A DNA stretch of 64,000 nt from Variovorax sp. PMC12 (lineage in GTDB: Bacteria; Pseudomonadota; Gammaproteobacteria; Burkholderiales; Burkholderiaceae_C): assembly GCF_003019815.1 (NCBI RefSeq), contig NZ_CP027773.1, positions 3,359,001 to 3,423,000 of the forward strand, read 5' to 3'. Of the stretch, positions 54,463-63,037 are shown piece after piece (the stretch's first letter is position 1; each line of letters begins with the position of its first letter). The notes beneath the pieces are model-generated. The model did no database searches. It saw only the letters and a list, made by a program, of their open reading frames with translations, and had not been told where the DNA came from. Both the position numbers and the translations under genes were made by a program.

Positions 54463-55485
54463 TCAGACGGTGGCGGATGCCTTGACCAGCTCCGCGAGCT
54501 TGGCCTTGGCGGCACCCGACGCGATGGCGGCACGCGAACGCTCGACGCCCGCGGCCACTGAATCGACCACGTTGGCCGCGTACAGCGCGGCGCCTGCGTT
54601 CAGCAGCACGATGTCCAGCGCGGGGCCGGCCTGATTGTCGAGCACACCCAGCAGCATGGCCTTCGACTGCTCCGGCGTTTCCACGCGCAGCGCGCGGTTG
54701 CTCGACATCGCGAAGCCGAAATCCTCGGGGTGCAGTTCGTACTCGCGGATCTCGCCGTCCTTCAGTTCGCCCACCATGGTGGCCGCGCCGAGCGAAATCT
54801 CGTCCATGCCGTCGCGGCCGTAGACCACCATCGCATGCTCGGTGCCCAGGCGCTGCAGGGCGCGCACCTGGATGCCCACGAGGTCGGGGTGGAACACGCC
54901 CATCAGGATGTTCGGCGCGCCGGCCGGATTGGTCAGCGGCCCGAGGATGTTGAAGATCGTCTTGATGCCGAGCTCCTTGCGCACCGGCGCGACATTCTTC
55001 ATCGCGGGATGGTGGTTCGGCGCGAACATGAAGCCGATGCCGCACTCCTCGATGGAGCGCGCGATCTGCTCGGGCTTCAGGTTGATGTTCACGCCCAGCG
55101 ACTCCAGCACGTCGGCGCTGCCCGACTTGCTCGACACGCTGCGCCCGCCGTGCTTGCTCACCTTGGCGCCCGCAGCGGCGGCCACGAACATCGAGCAGGT
55201 CGAGATATTGAAGGTGTGCGAGCCGTCGCCACCGGTGCCGACGATGTCGACGAGGTTGGTCGTATCGATCACCGGCACCTTGGTCGACACCTCGCGCATC
55301 ACCTGCGCGGCGGCGGTGATCTCGCCGATGGTTTCCTTCTTCACGCGCAGGCCGGTGATCAGCGCGGCCATCATCACCGGCGAGCACTCGCCGCTCATGA
55401 TGAGGCGCACGATGTGCAGCATCTCGTCGTGGAAGACTTCGCGGTGTTCGATGGTGCGCTGCAGCGCTTCCTGGGGGGTGATCAT
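54463..55485 (-). CDS. trpD: anthranilate phosphoribosyltransferase
   Basis: A 340-residue enzyme that transfers phosphoribosyl from PRPP to anthranilate. The PRPP loop is VDIVGTGGDGSHTFNIST, and KHGGRSVSSKSGSADVLESLG and FNILGPLTNPAG follow. It lacks the TrpG fusion of E. coli. The ATG at 55485 has GAGGAGAC upstream. The lysE-like gene precedes it by 21 bases, so it is in one transcript with trpE and trpG through the inserted genes. Confidence 0.97.
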   Translation of the reverse strand: MITPQEALQRTIEHREVFHDEMLHIVRLIMSGECSPVMMAALITGLRVKKETIGEITAAAQVMREVSTKVPVIDTTNLVDIVGTGGDGSHTFNISTCSMFVAAAAGAKVSKHGGRSVSSKSGSADVLESLGVNINLKPEQIARSIEECGIGFMFAPNHHPAMKNVAPVRKELGIKTIFNILGPLTNPAGAPNILMGVFHPDLVGIQVRALQRLGTEHAMVVYGRDGMDEISLGAATMVGELKDGEIREYELHPEDFGFAMSSNRALRVETPEQSKAMLLGVLDNQAGPALDIVLLNAGAALYAANVVDSVAAGVERSRAAIASGAAKAKLAELVKASATV

Positions 55486-55506
55486 GGAAAGTCTCCTCGG
55501 GGTGAA

Positions 55507-56166
55507 TCAGCGGCCGACGCGAACGGCGGGCGCATCGGTGAACGCAAGCTTGAGGCCGAAGCCGATGAACAGCACGCCGGCGGCGCGGTCGAGCCAGTGC
55601 ATGCCCTTCTGAACAGCGCTGCGGCGCGCCATCCAGCCCGCGGCGACGGCCCAGCCGATGTTCACGGGAATGGCGTTGACGTTGAACAGCACACCCAGCA
55701 GCACGAAGCAGAGCGCCGTGTTGCCGGCGCCGGGCGCGATGAATTGCGGCACGAAGGCCAGGAAGAAAAGCGCGACCTTGGGGTTGAGCACGTTGGTCCA
55801 GAAGCCGCCCAGGAAGATCGCCTGCAGGCTGCGCTCGCCGGCCGCCGCCGCCTCGGCCCGCAGGTCGGCCGGCGGCTTCGCGCGCGACAGCAACATGCGC
55901 ACGCCGAGGTACAGCAGGTACGCCGCGCCGATGTACTTGAGCACCGTGAAGGCAGTGGCCGACGTCGCCATGAGCGTGCCGACGCCCACGGCGGCGGCGA
56001 AGATGTGGACGAAGCAGCCCGCCGTGATGCCGAGTCCCGCCATGATGCCGGCGCGCACGCCGGAGCGCAGCGAGTTGGTCACGACGTACAGCACGTCGGG
56101 CCCCGGTGTCAGGTTGAGCAGCCAGCCGGCGGCGATGAAGGCGAGCAGATGAGGAAGATCGGGCAT
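55507..56166 (-). CDS. LysE/RhtB-family amino-acid exporter
   Basis: A 219-residue inner-membrane exporter with about six hydrophobic segments. The family block AAGWLLNLTPGPDVLYVVTNSLRSGVRAGIMAGLGITAGCFVHIF opens the protein. ATG 56166 (MPDLPHL) is chosen because the first helix follows at once; GGGGGAGCG lies upstream. It sits between the threonine aldolase and trpD. RhtB-type relatives export threonine, homoserine and similar compounds, which would match the aldolase; the cargo here is not known. Confidence 0.88.
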   Translation of the reverse strand: MPDLPHLLAFIAAGWLLNLTPGPDVLYVVTNSLRSGVRAGIMAGLGITAGCFVHIFAAAVGVGTLMATSATAFTVLKYIGAAYLLYLGVRMLLSRAKPPADLRAEAAAAGERSLQAIFLGGFWTNVLNPKVALFFLAFVPQFIAPGAGNTALCFVLLGVLFNVNAIPVNIGWAVAAGWMARRSAVQKGMHWLDRAAGVLFIGFGLKLAFTDAPAVRVGR

Positions 56167-56182
56167 CTCGCTCCCCCGGGGC

Positions 56183-57241
56183 TCAGGCGTTGAAGAATCC
56201 GCGGATCGCTGTGACCGCGCGGTCGACGCCGGCGGCATCGACGTCGAGGTGCGTCACGAAGCGCAGCCGGTAGAGCCCCGTCGCAAGAATGCCCTGCTGG
56301 TTCAGGCTCGCGAGCAGCTCCGCGGATCGCGCCTGCGCGGCACCCGCGAGATCGACGAACACGATGTTGGTGTGCGGCGCCTCGACCTTCAGACCCTCGA
56401 TGCCCTCGAGCCCCTGTGCGAGCCGCTGCGCCAGCGCATGGTCGTCGGCCAGGCGGTCGATGTGATGGTCGAGCGCATGCGATGCCGCCGCCGCCAGCAG
56501 GCCGGCCTGCCGCATGCCGCCGCCCGCCATCTTGCGAACGCGGTGCGCACGCGCGATGAACTCGCGCGAGCCCACCAGCGCCGAGCCGATGGGCGCGCCC
56601 AGGCCCTTGCTGAAGCACACCGACACGCTGTCGAAGCACTGCGCGATGCGGCGGGCTTCCGCGCGGATGTCGCTGCGCTTGTTCAACGCAGCCTGCGCGG
56701 TCGCCGCATTGAAGAGCCGTGCGCCGTCCAGGTGCCGCTGCAGCCCCTTGCTCTTCGCCAGGTCGGTCGCAGCCTGCACGTACTCGAAGGGCAGCAGCTT
56801 GCCGCCCAGCGTGTTCTCCAGCGCCAGCAGCCGCGTGCGCGCGAAGTGCGCGTCGTCGGGCTTGACGGCGGCTTCGATCTGCGCGAGCGGCAGCGTGCCG
56901 TCGGGCGCATGGTCGAGCGGCTGCGGCTGCACGCTGCCGAACACCGCCGCGCCGCCGCCTTCCCAGCGGTAGCAATGCGCCTGCTGGCCGACGATGTATT
57001 CGTCGCCCCGGCCGCAGTGCGAAAGGATCGCGCAGAGGTTGCTCTGCGTGCCGGTCGGCACGAACAGCGCGGCCTCGAAGCCGAGCATGGCGGCGATCTT
57101 TTCCTGCAGCGCGTTCACGCTCGGATCGGTGCCGAAGACGTCGTCGCCCAGCGGCGCCGCCATCATGGCCTCGCGCATCGCGGGCGTGGGTTGGGTGACG
57201 GTGTCGCTGCGCAGGTCGACGAGGTGGGTGCGGTCGGTCAT
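56183..57241 (-). CDS. ltaE: low-specificity L-threonine aldolase
   Basis: A 352-residue PLP enzyme that splits L-threonine or allo-threonine to glycine and acetaldehyde. The Schiff-base Lys is 212 in VCFSKGLGAPIG, and LDGARLFNA (171-179) supplies the PLP Asp and Arg. The start MTDRTHLVDLRSDTVTQPTPAMREAM is the family N-terminus. It lies 6 bases after trpG and 16 bases before the lysE-like gene on the same strand, inside the trp operon. Confidence 0.93.
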   Translation of the reverse strand: MTDRTHLVDLRSDTVTQPTPAMREAMMAAPLGDDVFGTDPSVNALQEKIAAMLGFEAALFVPTGTQSNLCAILSHCGRGDEYIVGQQAHCYRWEGGGAAVFGSVQPQPLDHAPDGTLPLAQIEAAVKPDDAHFARTRLLALENTLGGKLLPFEYVQAATDLAKSKGLQRHLDGARLFNAATAQAALNKRSDIRAEARRIAQCFDSVSVCFSKGLGAPIGSALVGSREFIARAHRVRKMAGGGMRQAGLLAAAASHALDHHIDRLADDHALAQRLAQGLEGIEGLKVEAPHTNIVFVDLAGAAQARSAELLASLNQQGILATGLYRLRFVTHLDVDAAGVDRAVTAIRGFFNA

Positions 57242-57247
57242 GGTGGC

Positions 57248-57832
57248 TCAGTCCAGGAAGTTCTTGAGCATGGCGTGGCCGTGCTCCGTCAGGATGGATT
57301 CGGGATGGAACTGCACGCCTTCGATGCGCACGTCGTGCGCGAATCCGGTGTGCCGCACCCCCATGATCTCGCCGTCTTCGGTCCAGGCGGTGACAGCCAG
57401 CGCCTTGGGACAACTCTCGCGCTCGATGGACAGCGAGTGATAGCGGTTGACGACGAACTTCTGCGGCAGCCCCGCGAACACGCCTTCCTGCGTGGTCGTG
57501 ATCTCGCTGGTCTTGCCGTGCATCAGTTGCTGCGCGCGCACGATCTTGCCGCCGAAGGCCGCGCCGATGGCCTGGTGCCCCAGGCACACGCCCAGAATGG
57601 GCAGCTTGCCCGCGAAGGCCTCGATGGCGGCCACCGACACGCCCGCTTCCGCCGGCGAACACGGCCCGGGCGACACCACCAGCCGCGTCACGCCGGAGGC
57701 GATGAGTTCGCCGATCTGCGCCACGGTGATCTCGTCGTTGCGGTGCACCTGCACGTCCGCGCCCAGCTCGCCGAAGTACTGGACGATGTTGTAGGTGAAG
57801 CTGTCGTAGTTGTCGATCATCAGCAGTTTCAT
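57248..57832 (-). CDS. trpG: anthranilate synthase glutamine amidotransferase component
   Basis: A 194-residue class I glutaminase that feeds ammonia to TrpE. The nucleophile is Cys83 in GVCLGHQAIG and the His-Glu pair is in GVQFHPESI. MLLIDNYDSFTYNIV-type N-terminus (here MKLLMIDNYDSFTYNIV) is diagnostic. The start ATG overlaps the end of the GxxExxY gene by four bases. A PabA double role is possible, since I see no separate pabA here. Confidence 0.97.
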   Translation of the reverse strand: MKLLMIDNYDSFTYNIVQYFGELGADVQVHRNDEITVAQIGELIASGVTRLVVSPGPCSPAEAGVSVAAIEAFAGKLPILGVCLGHQAIGAAFGGKIVRAQQLMHGKTSEITTTQEGVFAGLPQKFVVNRYHSLSIERESCPKALAVTAWTEDGEIMGVRHTGFAHDVRIEGVQFHPESILTEHGHAMLKNFLD

Positions 57833-58224
57833 GGCTTGCTCACAATCCGGTGGACGCCCTTGACGACGGGGAACACGTTGAAGTTGATCAGCAGGCCCAG
57901 CTTGAGGCCCGACAGCCGCAGCGCGGCCAGCACCTGCGCGCGATGCAGGTCGGTCAGCACGTCGACCGCCTTGAGCTCCACGATGACCGACTGCTCGATC
58001 ACGAAGCCCGCGCGGTAGACCTCGCCCAGCGAGCGGCCCTTGTAGCTGGCCGACAGCGCCACGTCGCGCGTGAAGCCGATCTCGCGCTCGGCCAGCTCGA
58101 TGGCCAGCGCCGCGGCATAGGCGGCTTCGTCGAGCCCCGTGCCGAGCACGCGCTGCACCTCGACGGCGGCGCCGATGATCTCGTGCGAGAAGTCGTTCTG
58201 AATATCCGGTGCGTTGCTCATCAT
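57829..58224 (-). CDS. GxxExxY family protein (PDDEXK nuclease fold)
   Basis: A 131-residue protein of the GxxExxY family, related by fold to PDDEXK nucleases. The defining motif is in VLGTGLDEAAYAAALAIELAE, and YRAGFVIEQSVIVELKAVDVL carries the candidate VIVELKA metal-binding strand (E-x-K type). Function is unknown; members are scattered and often mobile. It begins with ATG overlapping the trpE stop and ends overlapping trpG, so it was fixed into the middle of the trp operon without breaking it. It is a small intruder gene rather than a known tryptophan enzyme. Confidence 0.85.
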   Translation of the reverse strand: MMSNAPDIQNDFSHEIIGAAVEVQRVLGTGLDEAAYAAALAIELAEREIGFTRDVALSASYKGRSLGEVYRAGFVIEQSVIVELKAVDVLTDLHRAQVLAALRLSGLKLGLLINFNVFPVVKGVHRIVSKP

Positions 58225-59723
58225 TCCAGGCCTTCCTCGACCAGTTCGGCGGCACGCAGGAGTGCGCGCGCCTTGGCTTCCGTTTCCTTCCACTCGAGCT
58301 CGGGCACCGAGTCGGCCACCACGCCGGCCGCGGCCTGCACGTGCAGCATCTGGTCCTTCACGATGCCGGTGCGGATGGCGATGGCCACGTCCATGTCGCC
58401 CGCATAGCTGATGTAGCCGCAGGCGCCGCCGTAGAGGCCGCGCTTGGTGGGCTCCAGCTGGTCGATCAGCTCCATCGCGTGCACCTTGGGCGCGCCGGTC
58501 AGCGTGCCGGCCGGGAAGGTGGCCTTGAGCACGTCGATGGCGGTCATGCCGTCCTTCAGCGTGCCTTCAACGTTGCTCACGATGTGCATCACGTGGCTGT
58601 AGCGCTCCACCGCGAAGGCTTCGGTCACCTTCACGGTGCCGGTCTTGGCGATGCGGCCGATGTCGTTGCGCGCGAGGTCGATCAGCATCACGTGCTCGGC
58701 GCGCTCCTTCGGGTCGTTGATGAGCTCCACCTCGGCCGCCTTGTCCAGCTCGATCGACGCGCCGCGCGGACGCGTGCCGGCCAGCGGGCGGATGGTGATC
58801 TTCTGCTCGCCCTCGCCCGTGTTCTCCTGGCGCACCAGGATCTCGGGCGAGGCGCCCACCACGTGGAAGTCGCCCAGGTTGTAGTAGTACATGTAGGGCG
58901 ACGGGTTCAGCGAACGCAGCGCGCGGTACAGCGACAGCGGCGACTCGGTGTAGCGCTTGCTGATGCGCTGTCCCACCTGCACTTGCATGAAGTCGCCGGC
59001 GGCGATCATTTCCTTGGCGCGCTCCACGGCCGCAAGGTAGTCGGCCTTGGCGAAGCTGCGCTCGGGCGGATGCGGCTGCGTGGGCTTCACGATGGGGGCG
59101 CTCACCGAGTACTTGAGCTTTTCCTTGAGCTCCCTCAGGCGGCGCTTGCCCACTGCATAGGCCTCGGGCTGCTTCGGATCGGCATAGACGATGAGGTACA
59201 GCTTGCCCGAGAGGTTGTCGATGACGGCCAGCTCTTCGCACTGCAGCAGCAGGATGTCGGGGCAGCCCAGCGTGTCGGGCGGGCAGCTTTTTTCGAGCTT
59301 GCGCTCGATGTGGCGCACGGTGTCGTAGCCGAAATAGCCCGCGAGGCCGCCGCAGAAGCGGGGAAGGCCCGGGCGCAGCGCCACCTTGAAGCGCTTCTGG
59401 TACTCGGCAACGAAGTCGAGCGGATTGCCCTTGACGCTTTCCACCACCTGCCCGTCGGTCACCACTTCGGTGACGGCCTCGGCGCCGAAGCCGCTGGCGC
59501 GCAGCAAGGTCCTTGCGGGCAGCCCGATGAAGCTGTAGCGCCCGAAGCGCTCGCCGCCCACCACGGATTCGAGCAGGAAGCTGTGCTTGCCGCCGCCTTG
59601 CGAATGGGCGAGCTTGAGATAGAGGGAAAGAGGCGTCTCGAGGTCGGCGAAGGCCTCGGCCATCAGCGGAATGCGGTTGTAGCCCTGGGCGCTGAGGCTC
59701 TTGAATTCAAGTTCGGTGATCAC
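58221..59723 (-). CDS. trpE: anthranilate synthase component I
   Basis: A 500-residue enzyme that turns chorismate and ammonia into anthranilate, the first step to tryptophan. The tryptophan feedback pocket is marked by HSFLLESVVGGERFGRYSF. The catalytic blocks include PSPYMYYYNLGDFHVVGASPEILVR, IRPLAGTRPRG and TFPAGTLTGAPKVHAMELID. The start is GTG 59723 with TTGGAG nine bases before it; the frame is open upstream to 59846, but that extra part is not conserved-looking. The stop overlaps the GxxExxY gene. Confidence 0.95.
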   Translation of the reverse strand: MITELEFKSLSAQGYNRIPLMAEAFADLETPLSLYLKLAHSQGGGKHSFLLESVVGGERFGRYSFIGLPARTLLRASGFGAEAVTEVVTDGQVVESVKGNPLDFVAEYQKRFKVALRPGLPRFCGGLAGYFGYDTVRHIERKLEKSCPPDTLGCPDILLLQCEELAVIDNLSGKLYLIVYADPKQPEAYAVGKRRLRELKEKLKYSVSAPIVKPTQPHPPERSFAKADYLAAVERAKEMIAAGDFMQVQVGQRISKRYTESPLSLYRALRSLNPSPYMYYYNLGDFHVVGASPEILVRQENTGEGEQKITIRPLAGTRPRGASIELDKAAEVELINDPKERAEHVMLIDLARNDIGRIAKTGTVKVTEAFAVERYSHVMHIVSNVEGTLKDGMTAIDVLKATFPAGTLTGAPKVHAMELIDQLEPTKRGLYGGACGYISYAGDMDVAIAIRTGIVKDQMLHVQAAAGVVADSVPELEWKETEAKARALLRAAELVEEGLE

Positions 59724-60084
59724 GGGTTCGTTCTCCAATTGCCAGCCGGCGCTCCTTTGGCCGGGGGCAAGGTCATTCACGGGTGGTCCGGCGTCGTCGA
59801 GTATGTGTCGATCCGGAACCGCGGGCGCACGGCGTGCGCCGTGCAATCAAACAGTCAGCGAAGTATGGCTACGCCAGGGCCAGGCTCCCCGGCTGCCTTC
59901 ACCTGTTTGATTGATGTGATGAACGAACATGGAAAGCCGAGTTTAGCCCACGAAAACGCCGGTTCGCACAACAACGGCCGCTCCGGCGCGGCTTCAGGGC
60001 GGCTTCAGGGTTCATCCCGAGGTTGCCCATAAAACGAAAAGATACATTCGCACGACCGTTCGCAAAATACCGAGGAGACCTTCC
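59724..60084. promoter_or_regulatory. divergent intergenic region trpE / chalcone-isomerase-like gene
   Basis: About 360 bases with no gene. It holds an 11-base inverted repeat, CAATCAAACAG (59844-59854) and CTGTTTGATTG (59903-59913), 48 bases apart, and a hairpin GCACGGC-GTGC-GCCGTGC (59827-59844) that touches the first arm. I found no leader peptide rich in Trp codons. Both transcripts must start here, but no convincing -35/-10 pair was seen. Confidence 0.55.
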
Positions 60085-60687
60085 GTGCCAGCTTTTTCGC
60101 TCTCGACCGTGTTCTCCCGGCTCGCCCTGGCGGCCTGTCTTGCCGCTGCCGCGTTCGGTGCCGCGGCGGCCCAGGTCGACGTGGCCGGCGTCAAGCTCGA
60201 AGACCGCATGGACCTGCATGGCAGTGCGCTGCAGCTCAACGGCGCAGGCATTCGCTACAAGGCCATCTTCAAGGTCTACACGGCGGGGCTGTACGTAGGC
60301 AAGAAGGTGTCGACGCCGGAAGAGGCGCTGGCCGCGCCGGGCCCCAAGCGCGTGGCCATCACGATGCTGCGCGACATCGACGCGAACGAACTCGGCAAGC
60401 TCTTCACCAAGGGCGTGGAAGAGAACTCGCCCAAGAGCGAAATGGTCAACCTCATTCCAGGGCTGCTGCGCATGGGCCAGATGTTCGCGGACCAAAAGCA
60501 GCTGAAGACCGGCGACACCTTCAACATCGACTGGGTGCCAGGCACGGGCACCGTGATCACCGTGCGCGGCGTGCCTCAGCCCGACCCGGTGAAGGAGCCG
60601 GCCTTCTTCAACGCCCTGCTGCGCATCTGGCTGGGGCCGAACCCGGCCGACTGGAAGCTGAAGGACGCGCTGCTCGGCAAGCAGTAG
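60085..60687 (+). CDS. chalcone-isomerase-like periplasmic protein
   Basis: A 200-residue protein of the bacterial chalcone-isomerase-like family, function unknown. A signal peptide (core LALAACLAAAAFGAAAAQ) ends near residue 29. The mature part reads VDVAGVKLEDRMDLHGSALQLNGAGIRYKAIFKVYTAGLYV, the family hallmark, and ends near EPAFFNALLRIWLGPNPADWKLKDALLG. The start is GTG with GAGGAG before it. It is not expected to act on flavonoids; relatives are general periplasmic proteins. It meets gph tail-to-tail 15 bases on. Confidence 0.85.
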   Translation: MPAFSLSTVFSRLALAACLAAAAFGAAAAQVDVAGVKLEDRMDLHGSALQLNGAGIRYKAIFKVYTAGLYVGKKVSTPEEALAAPGPKRVAITMLRDIDANELGKLFTKGVEENSPKSEMVNLIPGLLRMGQMFADQKQLKTGDTFNIDWVPGTGTVITVRGVPQPDPVKEPAFFNALLRIWLGPNPADWKLKDALLGKQ

Positions 60688-60702
60688 CCGAACAGCCTCA
60701 AG

Positions 60703-61404
60703 TCAGGCGGCCGCGAGTTCGGCCAGCGAATCCACGAAGCCGTCGGCATCCACCGCCCGCACCGGCTCGCCGTGGTTGTAGCCATAGGTCACGAGGACCA
60801 CGGGGCAGCCGGCGGCGCGCGCGGCACGCGCGTCGTTGCTCGAATCGCCCACCATCAGCGTGCGTGCGGGCGCCGTGCCCAGCGCCTCGCAGGTCTTCAG
60901 CAGCGGCAGCGGATCGGGCTTCTTGCGCTCGAAGGCGTCGCCGCCGAACACCAGTTCGAAGAACCCGTCGAGCCCCTTCTCGGCCAGCAGCGGCTTCGCG
61001 AACGACGTCGGCTTGTTCGTGAGGCACGCCAGCCGCAGGCCCTGCGCGCGCAGTGCCCTCAGGCCGTCGATCACGCCCGCGTACACGGCCGAGTGCTGGC
61101 CGTTCACCGCCAGGTAGTGGTGCTGATAGCGCTCCCAGGCGCGGTCGAACAATGCGCGCGCCCTGGCGTCGGCAGCGTCGCCTTCGGTCGGCGCCATCAC
61201 ATGCACGAGCGCGGAATGGATCAGGTGCTCCGAACCCTTGCCCACCATGCGCTCGATCGCAGCCGGCTCGACCGCCGGCAGGGAAAGATCGGCCAGCATG
61301 CGGTTCAGCGACGCGGCGAAGTCGCCGAGCGTGTCGACCATGGTGCCGTCGAGGTCGACTATGGCGGCGTCGAAGCGGTTGGGGTGGAAGCTGATGGAGT
61401 TCAA
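60703..61404 (-). CDS. gph: phosphoglycolate phosphatase (HAD family)
   Basis: A 233-residue HAD hydrolase that removes phosphate from 2-phosphoglycolate, a product of DNA repair and of oxygenase side reactions. Motif I is IVDLDGTMVDT, motif II is LTNKPTS and motif IV is LMVGDSSNDARAA. The start is TTG at 61404 (MNSISFHPNRFD); no better in-frame start is visible before motif I. In betaproteobacteria gph often lies upstream of trpE; here it sits on the same strand with the chalcone-isomerase gene between, pointing the other way. Confidence 0.88.
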   Translation of the reverse strand: MNSISFHPNRFDAAIVDLDGTMVDTLGDFAASLNRMLADLSLPAVEPAAIERMVGKGSEHLIHSALVHVMAPTEGDAADARARALFDRAWERYQHHYLAVNGQHSAVYAGVIDGLRALRAQGLRLACLTNKPTSFAKPLLAEKGLDGFFELVFGGDAFERKKPDPLPLLKTCEALGTAPARTLMVGDSSNDARAARAAGCPVVLVTYGYNHGEPVRAVDADGFVDSLAELAAA

Positions 61405-61483
61405 GACAGATCGATCGAGTTGCGATAAGGGAGGAACGGCGGGCAAAACATAGCAGACCCGGGCGCGAGTCGCGCCGTCTCTC

Positions 61484-61909
61484 TCAGTCGCCGCCGTCCC
61501 GCGCGGCGAGCCTTGCCACCTCGCGATCGAAAACCTCGTACTGCCCGTCGCAGAAAAGCTCGCAGAGGCGATCGACCTCCGCGCGGCTGCACTCGTCCAC
61601 AACCGCCGCGTCCTGCTCCGGCTTCGCCTTGCCGAAGAAGCCCTTGCGCATCTGGATCGACACCGACTGCAGCTGGTAGCTGCGGTTGCGTTCGTCGCCC
61701 AGCGCCGAGATCCAGAGCTCCCGCTGGTCGGGCTCGTTCTGCAGCACCAGCGTCGGCAGCGGGCCGTCCTGCTGCTCGTCCCACAGCGCGAGCTGCTCGG
61801 TCCACGGGAAGGCGTCAATGGCGGCCATGAAGGCGATCAGGTTCGTCTCTCCCTGCGGGTCCGTCTGCTTGTAGTCGTAGCCGACTCTCTGGATTGCGTA
61901 GGTCAACAT
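61484..61909 (-). CDS. hypothetical protein
   Basis: A 141-residue soluble protein I do not recognise. From ATG 61909 it reads MLTYAIQRVGYDYKQTDPQG, with PTLVLQNEPDQRELWISALGD and LCELFCDGQYEVFDREVARLAARDGGD further on. Acidic and with no signal or membrane helix. An ATG at 61954 is possible. It precedes gph on the same strand with 79 bases between. The amino-acid composition looks like a real gene, and the opposite-strand frames do not. Confidence 0.6.
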   Translation of the reverse strand: MLTYAIQRVGYDYKQTDPQGETNLIAFMAAIDAFPWTEQLALWDEQQDGPLPTLVLQNEPDQRELWISALGDERNRSYQLQSVSIQMRKGFFGKAKPEQDAAVVDECSRAEVDRLCELFCDGQYEVFDREVARLAARDGGD

Positions 61910-62004
61910 GGTGCGTGGATCGGCGAATGCCGGGGGTGTTGGTGAGAGCGCCATTCTGTGGCCCCGGGGGCACGATGCCGGCACGCGGGGATAATGGCCG
62001 CCCG

Positions 62005-62940
62005 ATGATCGTCCGACCCCGCCCTCATTGGCTGCGCATGCTCTTCGTGTGGCGCGGCTCGGTCCTGCCGGACATCGTGCCGCAGCTGTTGTGGACCACC
62101 GCCTTCGCGGTGCTGGTGACGGTACTGCACGGGCGGCTTTTTCAATGGAAGGTGCCGCTGAACTTCGTGCCCTTCTCGCTCATCGGCCTCACGCTGGCGA
62201 TCTTCCTGGGCTTCAGGAACAGCACGAGCTATTCGCGCTACTGGGAAGCCCGCACGCTGTGGGGCACCCTGCTCAATGAAACGCGCTCGCTGGTGCGCCA
62301 GGCGCTGACCCTGGGCGACTCTGACTCCCACTCCGACTCCCCCGCGCACGCCGGCGTGGCGGCCGCGCGCCTCATCGCCTTCGTGCATGCGCTGCGCCAT
62401 CAGCTGCGGGGCACCGATCCCTGTGCCGACCTCGCTCGCCTGCTGCCGCCGGAAGACTGCGAGCGCCTGCGCGCGGCGCGCTTCAAGCCGGCCATGCTGC
62501 TGCTCATGGTCGGCGAATGGCTGCGCGACCAGCGCAGGAGCGGCCGGCTCGACCCGATGCTCGCGCAGGCCACGGAAGTACCGCTGGGGCGGCTCACGGA
62601 GGCACTGGGCGGCTGCGAACGCATTGCGAGCACGCCGATCCCCTTCACCTATTCCGTCATCATCCACCGCACCATCTATCTTTATTGCGTGCTGCTGCCC
62701 TTCGGCCTCGTGGATGCCATCGGCGCAATGACGCCGGTGGTGGTCGCGTTCGTCGCATACACCTTCTTCGCACTCGAGGCACTGGGCGCCGAGATCGAGG
62801 AACCCTTCGGCACCCAGCCCAACGACCTGGCCCTGGACGCCATGTCCCGCATGATCGAAGCCACCCTGCGCGAGATGATGGGCGAGCCCCGAGCGCCGGA
62901 AACCACCGATGCGCAAACCGTTGGTTACATCCAGACCTGA
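62005..62940 (+). CDS. bestrophin-like (UPF0187) anion channel
   Basis: A 311-residue inner-membrane protein of the bestrophin/YneE family. The N-terminus has WLRMLFVWRGSVLPDIVPQLLWTT and the first helices, then FLGFRNSTSYSRYWEARTLWGTLLNETRSLVRQAL, the signature. Late helices include YLYCVLLPFGLVDAIGAMTPVVVAFVAYTFFALEALGAEIEEPFG, where the acidic stretch is typical. Bacterial bestrophins conduct ions as pentamers. ATG 62005 (MIVRPRPHWL) is chosen; the frame opens upstream to 61894, overlapping the hypothetical gene. No regulation is seen. Confidence 0.9.
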   Translation: MIVRPRPHWLRMLFVWRGSVLPDIVPQLLWTTAFAVLVTVLHGRLFQWKVPLNFVPFSLIGLTLAIFLGFRNSTSYSRYWEARTLWGTLLNETRSLVRQALTLGDSDSHSDSPAHAGVAAARLIAFVHALRHQLRGTDPCADLARLLPPEDCERLRAARFKPAMLLLMVGEWLRDQRRSGRLDPMLAQATEVPLGRLTEALGGCERIASTPIPFTYSVIIHRTIYLYCVLLPFGLVDAIGAMTPVVVAFVAYTFFALEALGAEIEEPFGTQPNDLALDAMSRMIEATLREMMGEPRAPETTDAQTVGYIQT

Positions 62941-62998
62941 AGAAGCTTAAGAAGCATTCCGGAAACTTTTCGGGGCTTTCGGACACCTACGTTCCGGC

Positions 62999-63026
62999 GC
63001 TGTCTTTCGCGAACGCGCAAGACAGC
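62999..63026. promoter_or_regulatory. second operator-like inverted repeat before the Rrf2 gene
   Basis: GCTGTCTT (62999-63006) and AAGACAGC (63019-63026), 8-base arms 12 bases apart. The core TGTCT/AGACA is shared with the nearer palindrome, so both may bind one regulator. Confidence 0.4.
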
Positions 63027-63037
63027 CATTCATTCAA

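Noticed and set aside
57829..58224. A mobile element at the GxxExxY gene.
   Set aside because: No terminal repeats, transposase or target duplication is visible, and gene overlaps are intact.
59855..59902. A trp leader peptide (attenuator ORF) before trpE.
   Set aside because: No short ORF with consecutive Trp codons on the minus strand could be found.
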